Of a stretch of 64,000 nt of DNA, positions 10,207 through 21,541 are shown piece after piece (the first letter of the stretch is position 1; every line of letters starts with the position of its first letter). This DNA is from Cunninghamia lanceolata. Lineage: Eukaryota > Streptophyta > Pinopsida > Cupressales > Cupressaceae. Below the pieces are notes generated by a model. It did no database searches. It was not told where the DNA came from and was given only the letters and a program-made list of their open reading frames with translations. The stretch covers positions 11,984,001-12,048,000 of the forward strand of contig BSBN01001752.1 in NCBI GenBank assembly GCA_027924645.1. The letters are read 5' to 3'. Both the position numbers and the translations under genes were made by a program.

Positions 10207-11939
10207 CGTAGTGGCCGTTTCTACCATCTAATAAGTCCTCTTTCCATCATAACACTCCATACCCACGCATCCCATGGCTTGAAATTCTAAAACATCAAGT
10301 TTGTTCGCCCATTCCGCACTACCTCACCCACCCAAAACCCCATCCATGGAACAAGGATCCTTGTAAGCTCTCCTTTGTACAGTTCATACAATCAGAAAAT
10401 CCAAAAACATCATAAAATTAGAAAATCCAAAAACATCATAAAATCAAAAAATCCAAAAACATCATAAAATCAGAAAATCCAAAAACATCATAAAATCAGA
10501 AAATCCAAAAACATCATAAAATCAAAAAATCCAAAAACATCATAAAATCAGAAAATCCAAAAACATCATAAAAAATAGAAAATCTAAAAATAATCACCCC
10601 ATGCATCAATCTCACATCCCATCACGATCATCTAAACACACATCAACCCTCATCACATCCCATCGCAAACCATTCCCACATCATCAAGTCTTGCTAGAAC
10701 TACATATTCATTTCGCCCGCATCTTAAAAGTACCTTGATCCCATGGACACAGGGTATGTAGGCAATCTGGAATACGAAGGATGTTTCCAGTACTCAGGTA
10801 TCTAAGATGCACCCATCCCACTCGTTGGGATGGTTCCCACTCACTGAGCTTTCTAGATCTACGAAACGATACACATGCTACGTATACCATTGAAACATGG
10901 TCCCTCGCACAAAAATCATCAAGCAATATACCAACTATAATCTTACATTTGGCCCGAATGTTCTTTTGCCCATCTTCCAAAACTCTCCAATCAAAACATA
11001 TCTGTGTCCTAGGATATGTCTTTCCTACAATGGACAAAAATCTGTCATTCTATCATCACATCTCTTGGCAAGAGCACACAAAGTCTATTTGTATCTTTCG
11101 TTGGTCTTTTTGCTTATTGATTTTTATCTTTTTGTCTCGCTCCAAGTAATCTCCAAAGCTACCTTGATCTCATTATATCATGGTACGTAGCGGATAGCCA
11201 TTGGAGTAGACATAGTCATTGTTTCGGTATGCTGTGCTTGTGGGTTGGTTTCATTACTCCAAGAATAATATTCATATCTTGAATTCCAGGTCGGTTCTAG
11301 CATGATGTGTCCTATTTGCATATACAGGTACAAACACCTTATATGCATTATTCACACTCACTGCTATGAATCCCCCTCCTCCACTAGACAAGATTATACT
11401 ACCTTGGGCATGCATGAAATCAACCTATTGTTTGTGGGTCTAGTCCATGCAATCGTCAGATATACATCATCAGCTAGGTCATTTCATACCTTTGTGAACT
11501 GTATCCTACATTGCTACATTAAACTAAGAAATGCTCTCCATTAATTTTGTGCAACTACTGTTACTAGCTCACAATCATCTTCCTAATCATTCAGTCACCT
11601 ATCCCATATCGGCCTAGATTTGATAACCACTTTTCAAACCCCCCCCCAATCTAACCCCCTCACTGACCCCATCTTCCCACCATATCTCCACTTAACACAA
11701 CCTGAGCCAAACCAAACCCCAACCCCCCCTCCATGATGTGGTGTCTTCTAACCTAGCAAGCCTCCAATCTCCCCACCGCCATCCCCTAGACGCTCCCACC
11801 CCTATCATCCCCACCACTTAACACGCTCTCCCATAGTCTCACCCCTCAGGGTCCTCACAAGGAACATCATGTGTATCAAGACTAGGCCATCTCATCTATC
11901 ACCTAGTGTGCATACCACCTATCACCTAAATTGCATCTA
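10207..11939 (+). other. Gypsy A region after pol, no recognised gene
   Basis: Scattered ORFs up to 122 codons occur on both strands (for example about 10708-11149), but none shows a conserved motif or a consistent frame. It contains the 26-bp array at 10389-10580. This is the spacer between pol and the antisense PMD ORF in a Tat-type element. Confidence 0.5.
10389..10580 (+). repeat. 26-bp tandem array
   Basis: The unit reads approximately AAAATCAGAAAATCC plus AAAAACATCAT, about seven copies, period 26 bp (CATCAT at 10408 and 10434). Variation is mainly AATCAG versus AATCAA or AATTAG. It is an A-rich minisatellite inside Gypsy A, downstream of integrase. Confidence 0.9.
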
Positions 11940-12260
11940 AGTATAACATCTTAGGTTCATTTTAATCCATTTAATTTGCATTGCATTCTAGGTTCATTTT
12001 AATCCCTTTGCATAACATTTTAGGTTCATTTTAATCCATTTAATTTGCATTGCATTCTAGGTTCATTTTAATCCCTTTGCATAACATCTTAGGTTCATTT
12101 TAATCCATTTAATTTGCATTGCATTCTAAGTTCATTTTAATCCCTTTGCATAACATCTTAGGTTCATTTTAATCCATTTAAGTTGCATCACATTTTAGGC
12201 TTCATTTTAAATCCATTTAAATTGCATTGCATTCTAGGTTCATCCATTTAAAAAAATACA
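11940..12260 (+). repeat. 69-bp tandem array with an internal half-unit
   Basis: TTAGGTTCATTTTAATCC recurs at about 11951, 12020, 12089 and 12158, so the period is 69 bp. Inside each unit the word GGTTCATTTTAATCC appears twice, so the array grew from a unit of about 35 bases. The right end is degenerate. It lies between pol and the antisense ORF of Gypsy A. Confidence 0.9.
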
Positions 12261-12929
12261 AGTAGGTTCATTTTAGCTGCATATCATTACACATCATATC
12301 ATGTTCATTTATCACATAGGTGCATGATAAAATTAAAAATAGCATCATCACATTGCATTCCATACATATAAACATCTCATAAACAATTAGTTGCATTACA
12401 ACATCATCAGCATCACCATTGAAACAACATATACATCTAGTGGCATATACATAATTCCATACATTTTCATACATAATAAATGTTCATTAGTCTACATATT
12501 CAGTTACATCATATAGTCCATAAAATCACAACACCATGCATATATCACAAAAACATCCGTGCATCCACCAAATCACACACATCACCATTAAAACAACATC
12601 ACACATCCACAACATATAAAACATAACATGTGCATCCATCATATAAGCATCATCACAATAGAACATCATAAACCATCAGAAGTATCGCATCATATATAAT
12701 CACCGCAAAAATAATGTACATCGCTCATATCATCAAAAAATAAAGTGTCCTGATACAATGCCTCTAAGGGCTAACATGGTATAACTCTCGCATCGAGCAT
12801 CGAGGATCCTCTCTCTAAGGGAGTAGGAGACGCTGACCCTGGTCGAGCCTCTGATCCTGATGGCGGCTGTGGCTGTGACGCTACGGGTACATGAGGACCC
12901 TGCTGGGGCACATGTGAGGGAGGAGGCAT
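12261..12929 (+). other. CAT/ACA-rich stretch, no gene
   Basis: Low-complexity sequence made of cat, aca and cca words, then a Gly-codon-rich segment near 12830-12930 that is the 3' end or 3' flank of the antisense ORF. No gene is supported. Confidence 0.5.
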
Positions 12930-12932
12930 CGT

Positions 12933-14990
12933 CTACTGTACTGACTGCACAGATCTCGATCTATGTGATCTCGACGCCCCCGATCTGCTGACCTGGCTGT
13001 AACTCAGTGCCTGCTGCGCCGCGGGCATGGCTGCATAGTACAACCCTCGATAATACTTCGTCCGTACTCTGGCCTCTGCTAGCTCTCCCTGTATCTGATG
13101 TGCATGTGTCTGTGCTTGAGCCAGCTGGGCCTGCATCCCTGCCAAAATCAGCGCAAGTCCCCCACCCGCAACCTGTACACTGCTCAACGCAGTCTCTGCC
13201 TGATGTGCTCTCACGAGCGCTGCATCCCGCTCTATCCTCAAATCCTCCATGTCCTCTTGAGCCTGAGCCAACTGAGCCTCTAGCACTGCCACCTACCCAT
13301 CTACTCCCCGCAGCTATCCCAACTCGGCCTCTCGACGCCCTAACGCCTCCTCTAGGCTGGCCACCTGAGCACGTAATGTCTCCACCTCCTCCGTCTCCTC
13401 CCGTGGACGTTGCTGAGGTGTCAGTCTCTCAACCTCTCCTACCACCCCTACCCCTAAACTCCCTGCCCTGGTATCATGTCTATCGACTCGCAGCTACTCC
13501 ACCCGCGATGGAGATAGATTACCCTGCTCTGCCCTCAGCTGTCCACCGCATCGTCGTGGTGCTCTACCCTGCCGTCCGCCCCTAACCTGGGCCTGCTGTG
13601 CTAGAACCTGCTGTACAGGAACCTGCTGTGCTAGAACCTCCTGCCCCACCTATCCCTGTCCCGCTGTCGCTGCTGCCACCTCATCTACACACTGACCATC
13701 TCTCATGATCACCCTCTCCTCCCCATCATCCATCACCTCCATAATGTAATCTGTAATAACCTCATCTCCACCCCCATCTGGATCATCTCCACCCCCATCT
13801 CCCTCATCCTCTGATACCTCCATCGTCGAACCTGTCAATCGAGTGGACCAATGCATCTGCCACCATACCTCATAAGTAGGCATAGTACCTACATCCCTCA
13901 CTGTGCTCCTCCAATGCCACTGAACTGGCCGAAGTGCTGCCCAATCATTCAGTGCAACCTGTGGTTGTAATGGTGCGGGCCAGTGGGCTGTATCCCGCGG
14001 CGTCCGCGCATATATCACCATCTGCATAGGCGTATCCTGTACCAGTCCAAACTGACACATAACCTACGAGGGTAGGTACATCTCTATGGTATGGTCTGTA
14101 CAACCCATAAGATATCTCTGCTGAAATGTGTACGGGAGATGAGTCACATCATCAGGCCACTCCTCACAACCAATATATGCACACCATACCACGCTAATCA
14201 CATCATCCAATATCCGCCGCCAGTGGCGGACCTGTCCAGTGTATGTATACTCTGCATCCTGATACAAGAACACAAACGCCTCAAACGGCCGCCGATAATA
14301 ACCGCATGTCAGCTGAGTCACAGGGATATGCTCCCAAATCCATACGTGTAGCAGCGTCACCCCAGCAGATAAAGCCCTGTCATGAAGATAAGTGACTGTG
14401 TGCATCTTGTGAAGCAGTTGTGCTAGCATCACCTGCCCCCATGCATAGACAATATCATGGCTCACCATCCCCTCTATCATCCCGCCCCAACCCACAGGAA
14501 AACCTCTGCCTCGCCTATCCGGCAGCACCACACCTCCAATCAGCGCACACAGAAATAAGGCAAAGGGATCTGCACCCGCCGCCAGCGTCCTATCATAATC
14601 CAACTCCCTCCCATTTGCCGAAAAAACCACGTGCTCTGCTCCAAACACTCTGATCAATGCAGTCCGCCCCCTCCTCGCGTCATACCTCACACGTCGACCT
14701 AGAATCAGTAGCTTGAGGATGCGATAAACATCCTCAAGTGTGATGGTCATCTCTCCTGTCGGCAGCAGAAAGCTGCAAGTCTCAGTGCGGTATCGCTCCA
14801 CCATGGCCGTCATCAAAGCTCTATGAGCTCGCAGCACTGGCATCGATGCCACCGTCCAAAGCCCTAGCCTAGCCAGTCAAGGCCGCCATGCCTCATCAAA
14901 CAGTGGCATCACAGATCGCACTCGTCGCTCCCGCGACTGCAGTATAAACCATTGTGTATCCTACATCCACCACTTCTTCGTTAGATACTA
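12933..14990 (-). pseudogene. Antisense ORF: plant mobile domain (PMD) plus coiled coil
   Basis: On the minus strand one frame runs from about 14990 to 12933 with only a few stops (near 14874, at 14061-14063, at 13647-13649 and three in 13300-13490). The N-terminal part matches the plant mobile domain family (aminotransferase-like PMD): MPVLRAHRALMTAMVERYR, ETCSFLLPTGEMTITLEDVY, WGGMIEGM, LLHVWIWEHIPVTQ and HTIEMYLPS. A Gly/Asp-rich acidic linker follows, then an Ala/Gln/Glu heptad-rich segment (VLEAQLAQAQEDMEDLRIER) that looks like a coiled coil, and a Ser/Arg-rich tail. PMD proteins occur both as host silencing factors and as cargo of transposons. Here the placement between integrase and 3' LTR, in reverse orientation, marks it as the extra antisense ORF of a Tat-type element. 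It is GC-richer than its surroundings. Confidence 0.8.
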
Positions 14991-15074
14991 ACTTATTTGC
15001 CCCACACACTTTTTCTTCTAAATGTCTCACAGGCCCAAATCATGTGGCCCCACACAGACAGTCCCTAGTACCAT

Positions 15075-15440
15075 TTTTAAAATGGCGCTACTTTTCCCTA
15101 CCCATTACGCCAATACAAATAATGGCGCCACTGTGCGCCCTATATCGCGCCAATCCAGACGATGGCGAAGCATTCCATTTTCACGTCAATTTACCTTTTA
15201 GCGCTAAAACTTACAATAGCACTATTCCCCATTATGGCGCTATTCTAGACGATAGCGCCGTTCTAACCATAATATGGCGCCAAAATGCCATATTTCTTTC
15301 TCTCTGAGTTTTGGCGCTAATCCAGCCGATAGCGCCAATATTTCCCCCAAATGGCGATAAAACTGCCCTACACTACCCTGGCGGATAGCGCTAATCTGTA
15401 GGATTGCGCTAATTTGCCTTATCTTTGGCGCCACGCGCTC
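15075..15440 (+). repeat. Cluster of GGCGCY / AGCGCY elements
   Basis: About fourteen hits to the core GGCGCT, GGCGCC or AGCGCT/C lie in 365 bases, most flanked by A/T (for example ATGGCGCTA near 15081, TTAGCGCTAA near 15197, ATGGCGCCAA near 15273, ATAGCGCCAA near 15328, TTGGCGCCAC near 15425). Several are perfect palindromes. Spacing is irregular, roughly 15-50 bases. The same core occurs twice per unit in the 150-bp leader array of this element. Confidence 0.75.
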
Positions 15441-15949
15441 CAAACCCATATCCCAAAACCCAAAAAAATGTGCGTAAAATAAAAAATCACAAAGTTCAGG
15501 CTAGGCCCTACCTGGGATCCAGCCTCGGGTGACCGCTCGACCTCTCAGAATCGCTCTGAGATGTGATGAAGTCACGGGAACTATGGGTTGCGCTCAGCCA
15601 TCTCTCCTTTGTCTTTTCTTCTACAAATTCAAAAGTGTGCCAATGTGGCACTCTTTGGGCCCACTTTGCCTAATATAGTGGGCCATGTCATCCTTCCATC
15701 TTTCCTTTTTTCCTCCAGGGTGCAGATCTTAGCCTTTTTCCTCCATTTTTCCTCCTACCATCTTCTTTTTCCCCCACCTCTCTAACTGTCACTTCTGTCA
15801 CATCCTTTCGAGAGCTTACCTGCAACATTTTCATTTTCCCGCTAACCTCTCGAGGGGGCATCCCCTATCCATCTCATTCCTTCCCAGCAGCTGGGGCATA
15901 TTTTTCTTCGACCTAACACCACTTCCCTCCTAGGTCCTGATGCCACATC
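15441..15949 (+). other. Gypsy A 3' untranslated region, no gene
   Basis: Pyrimidine-rich sequence (many cttt and ccttt words around 15600-15790) leading to the polypurine tract. No coding motif on either strand. Confidence 0.5.
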
Positions 15950-15962
15950 AAAGAGGGGCAAA
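15950..15962 (+). other. Polypurine tract of Gypsy A
   Basis: AAAGAGGGGCAAA immediately precedes the LTR start TGTAGACACC. This is the standard plus-strand primer site upstream of a 3' LTR and fixes the element orientation as plus. Confidence 0.85.
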
Positions 15963-17069
15963 TGTAGACACCTAAAAATGTCTCGACCACCAAACTGACT
16001 CCCGACATCCCTAAACATACCAATTTCCTTTCCAACCAATTAATTAAATTTTTATTTAATTAATTACCCCTTTCAGTTCCTAAATCCACACCATTTCATC
16101 CCCAAAATTGAATTAATTTTGTTGATTCAATAGTCCAAACCTTAGCCAATTGATTTAATAAATATGCAAAATTTATTAAATCAATTCCCCCATTTTTCCT
16201 AAATCTAATTAATTAGTTAAAACCATGTTAACTAATTAATCCAGCCTACTAATTAGCCTATCCCTACCCTAGACAATTAAATAGCTATTATTTAATTGCC
16301 TACTCTAGCCTACCTCATCCTAGCCTTAGGATTAATTGATTAAATCACTGATTAATTAATCTTATCCTCCCTCTAATCCCTCTACTAATTTATTCCAGCC
16401 ACATTAATTAGGTTAATCACCTTAATTAAGTGAGTCAAACCCTCATTAGCACTTCTCTCCACATCCCCTAAATTTAAAATTCAAATAAATCACACATCAC
16501 ATTTACTCCTCTTACACATCCCTTACACATGTCATAACTCATAAATATCCACTCTTCCCCAAATGAATTTTTAATTCATTTTACCCTTCCCCATGTGAAT
16601 TTTTAATCACAAATAATCCATCTCACCCAACCTCATTTATTCACTTATTTCCCAAAAATGAATAAAAGATTTGCTTTTATTCCTAGCCCTCCATCTTCCA
16701 AGATCAAATCTAGGCCCTCCACATCACTTTCATCCTCCACCATTGATCTCTCCAATCAATCTCCACCCTTGGATCAAAATCCCTTCCAAAAGTCTATAAA
16801 TACAACCTCTCACAAGTCATTTTCATCATCCAAGTTTATGCAAAGTTACCATGCCAAAATATCCTTGAGTTAGATAGTGAGTTGCACAATTGAAGAGCAT
16901 TTCACATTTGAATCCATAGTCTAGGGATCATCTTGGTCTTGGGAGCTTCTTTTGGGTGCAAAGGCTCCTTCTTCCCTTAATGGGATTAGGTTTTGCATGT
17001 GAGGTATAATCTTGTGTTTTATTGCATTTGATTTAGTGTTTTTACCTTCATTGCTTTATCTAATCTACA
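15963..17069 (+). repeat. Gypsy A 3' LTR, truncated on the right
   Basis: It begins TGTAGACACCTAAAAATG right after the polypurine tract. It is AT-rich with many TTAATTAATTAA words and contains a TATA box at 16794. The sequence is continuous to about 17069, where it gives way to Copia 1 LTR sequence without a CA end, so part of R and U5 is missing. A related LTR start is found at 29842. Confidence 0.8.
16794..16802 (+). promoter_or_regulatory. Probable TATA box of the Gypsy A LTR
   Basis: CTATAAATA lies 831 bases into the LTR, the expected place for the U3 core promoter, and is followed by a C/A-rich stretch with several possible start sites. The LTR at 29842 has a matching CTATAAAT at 30473. 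Confidence 0.6.
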
Positions 17070-18568
17070 AAACTATTGATTACAATGTTTTAAGGGTACC
17101 CACCCTAAGGAGTCACTAAACCCCTGATTTAAGAGAAGCAACTCTAAGGAGACTACAATCGCCTAAACTGAGCACCAACTCAATACACAAGAGGCACCAA
17201 CCTCTGAATCTTTATAAATTCTAATATGCAAACATTTGGTTCTTCACCAACCTCAAATGCACCTATTCAATTCATACGTATTCTCCTCTTCTCGCTCAAC
17301 TCACCCAGACTCACTGTGTTCTCATTAACACACTTAAAGCATCACTACATCCTATATTCTCTTTAACATGATGGCATGTCATACATGCAAAGAACAATGC
17401 CTACAATGTAGCACAGCCTGCTTTATTTAACATTTTCATGAGAAGAAACTACTCAACGTATTCTCAACAACCCCTTTGATCTTCAAAATCAAATGTATGG
17501 AAATCCAACATGCGTCCCATATAGTTTGAACCAAAACACCAATAGAAGATCGTCTGGATCAAAGTAGTTGCATAACCATAACATGTTGGGGAAAACTAAA
17601 AGTCATCAATATCACAACAGTAGCTATCCAACAAAACTTCAACTGATCTAGCCATTTGCTCAACTAATCAAATCAATCTAGAGCATTGAATCCTAAAAAA
17701 TCTGCACTCTAGCTTCTTCTTTTACAAAAATTAAATCTACAAAGTTTCAGAGATCGGGCTTTCGAGCTACCGCCTTCCTTGGTTATGCTATCAGGCATCG
17801 AGCTTTATGTCTTTTTCCTTCTTTGTCAGGAATTAGGCTTTATGTCTTTTTCCTTCTTTGTCGAGCATCAGGCTTTATGTCTTTTACCTTCTTTGTCAGG
17901 AGTCGGGCTTATTCATCCATGGAATAACCACATGGCACCCTTTCCGTGGTTCCATGGGAGGCTTTGCCCCTTTCATAATGTGTTATGCGGAATGGAGGAA
18001 AGCATCAGAAATGGCCATGTAAGCTCGGCGGGACCCATACTCGCATACCTAGGCACAAAGTTGTCCATGTGTCACCTTTCTGCACTTTCACAAGTATGCT
18101 TTTCTCCTTTGTAATTTGCTCCGCAGAATGGCAGAAAACGTTCATTAGGCCATCAAATTCATTTCTGCAATTTTTTCAAACTTCACTTGTCGGGCATTCT
18201 TTCTTCCAACTTCCATATCAGAATGGATCAAGGAATAGATCCAAACTCCAATCTCTAATTTTCTTAGACAAAATTGAAACTTCCTCATTAGACCTTCCTT
18301 CTTTCCTTGACAAGGAGGAGTAAGGCTGAAACTCTGATCTCTTATTTCCTTAGACTAAATTGGATCTTTACGATCAGGACTTCCTTATCGGTCCTTCCTT
18401 CTTTCCTTGACAAGGAGAAGGAGTAAGGCTAAAACTCTGAACCCCAAAAAACTCTAGAAAACAAGTAAGTCGCCCTCTTTCACTTAGTCTGATTAACTTT
18501 TTGGTCTTAGACTCATCAATGACAACACTAGAACACTTTCCTTTGACATTAATGACAATAATTTAACA
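17070..18568 (-). repeat. Copia 1 3' LTR, outer end missing
   Basis: It aligns with 27792-29302 almost end to end (for example ATTGATTACAATGTTTTAAGG at both, and GACATTAATGACAATAATT at the inner end). It ends in CA at 18567-18568 next to the polypurine tract. The first approximately 230 bases of the LTR as seen on the plus strand are absent. Many substitutions separate the two LTRs, so the insertion is old. Confidence 0.88.
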
Positions 18569-18581
18569 ATATCCCTCTTTG
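18569..18581 (-). other. Polypurine tract of Copia 1
   Basis: On the minus strand the bases just before the LTR read CAAAGAGGGATAT, followed by TGTTAAATT, the start of the LTR. This supports the minus orientation and the LTR boundary. Confidence 0.75.
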
Positions 18582-18762
18582 TTATTGATGGCAACCTATG
18601 AATAATCTATCTTTAATCACTGCCCTATCTCTTATGCATTTGCTCCCCTATTCAATCTCTTCTTCACTTGCTCCCCCTTACTCTAATTAGATCCTCCTTT
18701 GACATTAATGGCAAAGGGAGGTAATCAACCTGTTTCCTGACAACAACCAACTACTACAAAGC

Positions 18763-18775
18763 TTCTCAAATTCTG
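18763..18775. repeat. Target site duplication of the PLE, left copy
   Basis: TTCTCAAATTCTG occurs here and again at 21658-21670, exactly bracketing the PLE. It is a perfect 13-base match within Copia 1 3' sequence. Confidence 0.85.
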
Positions 18776-19790
18776 TTCCATCTGAACAATAGTGGGAACT
18801 ATACTATCCTTCCTAAAAATCTTGTTTCCAAAATCTTTAAACAAGTAAAAAGTGCCATCGCTAATTCATCCTTTGATGATTGCACTAAAAAGCATCTCTT
18901 GCCTAACAAAGAGGTTACTCCTCGAATCTACGAAGTTTCCAAAATTCACAAATCCAATGTTCCCTTGAGACGTATTGTCAACACCACCCATTCCCCTACT
19001 TATAAACTTGCTGCCTTTCTAGCCAAGTTAGTCTCTCCACTCGTTGGCAAGTCCTCTTTCATCAAAAACTTGTCGCTTTGTAGACTTAATCAAAGATAAG
19101 AAGGTCAACGATGATGATATTCTTGTCAGCTTTGATGTTGTTTCCCTCTTTACCAATGTCCCTCTCCAAGACTCTATTTTGTTGGTCAAGCAGAAGACCA
19201 ATGACGAAATAGCATCCCTAGTCAAATTATGCTTAAAGTCCACGTTCTTCACCTTCCAAGATGTGGTCTATGAGCAATCAGATGGAGTAGCCATGGGATC
19301 TCCTCCATCCCTAATCATTGCCAACCTCTACATGGAACATTTTGAAGAACTTGCCCTTAACTCGTTCCATCTGAAACTGACTTGGTGGAAATGCTATGTG
19401 GACGATACCAATATATATTGGCCACATGGCCCTAAACAACTTGAAAACTTCCACAATCACCTTAACAGCATTGCCCCTTGCATCAAGTTTACCAAGGAAC
19501 TTGAAACCAATGACCAACTCCCTTTCCTTGACATCCTCCTCATTAGAAAAGGAGATGGCTCCCTTGGCCGCCACGTCTTTAGGAAATCTACCCACACTGA
19601 CCTTTATCTTCTGGCTTCCTCCCACCACCACCCCTTCCACAAATCTAGTGTCCTCAAAACCCTTGCAATGAGGGCCTTTCGCATTTGTGATAATGATCAC
19701 ATCATCCATGAGTTGTCCCACCTTACTAGAGTTTTCAAACTTAACGGGTACCATAGCAAATGCATTAAGAGAGCTTTTAAACAAGCCTGA
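18776..19790 (+). pseudogene. PLE reverse transcriptase, truncated and frameshifted
   Basis: The N-terminal readable part in frame 2 has LPNKEVTPRIYEVSKIHKS and LRRIVNTTHSPTY, which are the PLE-specific lead-in (P-x-IY-x-x-x-KIHK). A one-base shift near 19060-19080 moves the frame to that of the ORF at 19044-19790. Motif A is SFDVVSLFTNVPL, motif B is QSDGVAMGSPPSLIIANLYM, and motif C is YVDD at 19395-19406. Then come NDQLPFLDILLIR and HVFRKSTHTDLYLL, again typical of PLEs. Motif B has SPPSL where SPLSP is usual. The segment ends in a TGA at 19788; the frame continues into the endonuclease. The family resembles telomerase RT in its core. Confidence 0.9.
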
Positions 19791-20263
19791 GCCCAACTTA
19801 ATGCTAAACCTAACTTGGAAGATTCTAGTAGAACTTTTAATGCCACACTTCCTTTCATCGAGGGTATCTCTAATAAATTAGCCAAAATCCTCAGTAGGAA
19901 AGGTCTCAATTGTGCCTTCAAACCCATCTCTACCATTAGAAACCTTGTCCCGTCCACCAAAGACCCCTTGAATATTCTCTCAAACTCAGGTGTCTATAAA
20001 ATAGATTGCTCCTGTGGCACCCCATACATTGGTGAGACTAGGAGATCTATTGACACGAGAATCAAAGAACATGGTGCCGATATTAGACATGAAAGAGTCA
20101 TTAAATTGGCTCTTGCTGACCACTCATCGAGCACCAAGCACCATATTTGCCTTGAAGATACTGACGTCCTCGCCAAGGAAGATAATTACTTCAAGCGAAA
20201 ACTAAAAGAGGCAATTTTCATCAAAAGAAACCCCAACAACCTTAACAGAGATCACAGGTAGAA
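19791..20263 (+). pseudogene. PLE GIY-YIG endonuclease
   Basis: The domain is in the same frame as the RT core, separated by one TGA. The GIY-YIG signature appears as GVYKIDCSC (19989) and PYIGETRRSIDTRIKEH (YIG at 20025-20033), with the conserved Arg and His after it. Downstream are the conserved DHSSSTKHHI segment, EDNYFKRKLKEAIFIKR with the metal-binding Glu, and a terminal Asn (NNLNRD). The CxC in DCSCG is part of the PLE-type zinc-finger insert. This endonuclease nicks target DNA to prime reverse transcription. The catalytic residues that I can see are present, so only the upstream stop, frameshift and truncation inactivate it. Confidence 0.9.
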
Positions 20264-21541
20264 CTTAAGCCACACTTGGGATCCTCTCTTAAACTCCCTT
20301 AATCATCACCATCCACCCCCATGATTTACCTCAGCCTCTTCGTGCATCTGCTGAGTCTTGATTCCCCTCCCTCCTCATCTTACCATCCTTCCCCTCCAGT
20401 GCCTTCCCTCTCCTACCATGCTTTGCACCTTCCCCTCTCCTCTACGGGAGTCCTCGCTCTTGTTCCTTGCCATACCTCTCTCCCCCATCACTCACCTCAC
20501 CATTCCACCCCATCCTCCCCTTACCTTCACCCCTTCTCTCCCCTTCCCTCTTTCTTTTCTCCCTTCCTCTCCTTCGTTTCTCTTCCCGTCTCTTCTACCC
20601 CCTCTTTATGATTTGCAATTTTTTAGGTTATTTGTGTACCTTGCTTCTCTCCTCTCTCATTTGTTCCCTAACCTTTTTTGACCTCTTGGTCCTGACCTTA
20701 TATTCAGTCTTCTTTTTTACGTTCACTTCTTATATTTTTCTTCTTTTGTTTACATATCTATTTTATCTTTTCTTATTTTTGTATTTATTGTTATTAGTTT
20801 TTTACATAAATACATAGTTCATATATATATATTCTTCTATTTAATCATAATCCTGTTGTTATATGCATTCTTATGTATATTTAACCTATACTCTTTTATA
20901 TAATCATAATCTCTCTTCTTCTATTTTATATATATATATATAATTTCACTTATTTATAGTTTTATTCTTCATATATAGAGTCTCTTTCTATATTTTATAG
21001 AGTGTAATATTTTGAGATTCTTATATATATATATTTGATCCCTTTTACATATTTGTATCTTTCTATTTATATTTTCTTATTGCTTTGTCCAATTTTTGCA
21101 TTTATTTTTTGCCTATTTCCTTACTATACTTTCCATCTTTATACAATGTGATCCCCTTTTTACATTTCTTATTAATTAGTATCTTGATATACATGATTTT
21201 TATATAAGCATCCTTATTTATCATTATATAATTTTGGTATATTTAGATTTGTTTTTAATATATCATTATATATATTTTTAGATTCATATAGATAAGTTAA
21301 GTATATATTTATTCATGCATACTATTTCTATATATTTATTGTTCTTACCTCTTTATAATTGTTAATAGTATTCTCATAGTTAGTTATCTTTTTGGTTTTC
21401 TTTATTTTTATTTTTATTTCCTCCTCTCTTGTCTTTTCCTATCCCTCTTGGTTCTTCCTTGACTTATTGTTATCTGTGCCCACCCTCTCTATATCTTTTT
21501 AAGAAACTCTAGCTACAATTCATATGTATTCTCTCACTTTC
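20264..21541 (+). other. PLE 3' region, pyrimidine- then AT-rich, no gene
   Basis: The first 350 bases are C/T-rich (giving artefactual Pro/Ser/Leu ORFs at 20321-20817). The rest is very T/A-rich with TATATATA runs near 20823, 20927 and 21025. No coding motif. It belongs to the PLE because it lies inside the 13-bp duplication. Confidence 0.7.

Larger units (their letters stand above)
1..17069 (+). mobile_element. Gypsy A: Tat-like Ty3/Gypsy LTR retrotransposon, 5' LTR outside window
   Basis: Domain order on the plus strand is gag, protease with G-patch, reverse transcriptase, RNase H, a second RNase H, integrase, followed by an antisense ORF, a polypurine tract (15950-15962) and an LTR start (15963). 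A second RNase H domain (with a CTNNVAEYEAL-type motif) and an antisense ORF after integrase are hallmarks of the Tat lineage. Gag through the first part of integrase share one reading frame from 2619 to about 9170, so the element made one long polyprotein. About a dozen in-frame stops and one frameshift make it defective. No primer binding site or 5' LTR is visible, so the left edge of the window lies inside the leader. The right end is cut at about 17069, where the Copia 1 LTR begins. Confidence 0.85.

Noticed and set aside
10389..12260. CRISPR-like look of regularly spaced repeats
   Set aside because: Units are contiguous minisatellites of 26 and 69 bp with no unique spacers, inside a plant retrotransposon.
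12933..14990. Host single-copy PMD gene
   Set aside because: It lies between the integrase and the polypurine tract/3' LTR of Gypsy A and carries stops, so it is most simply the antisense ORF of the element.
20321..20817. Pro/Ser/Leu/Phe-rich ORFs in three overlapping frames
   Set aside because: Produced by a C/T-rich tract of the PLE 3' region; no domain and no conserved frame.
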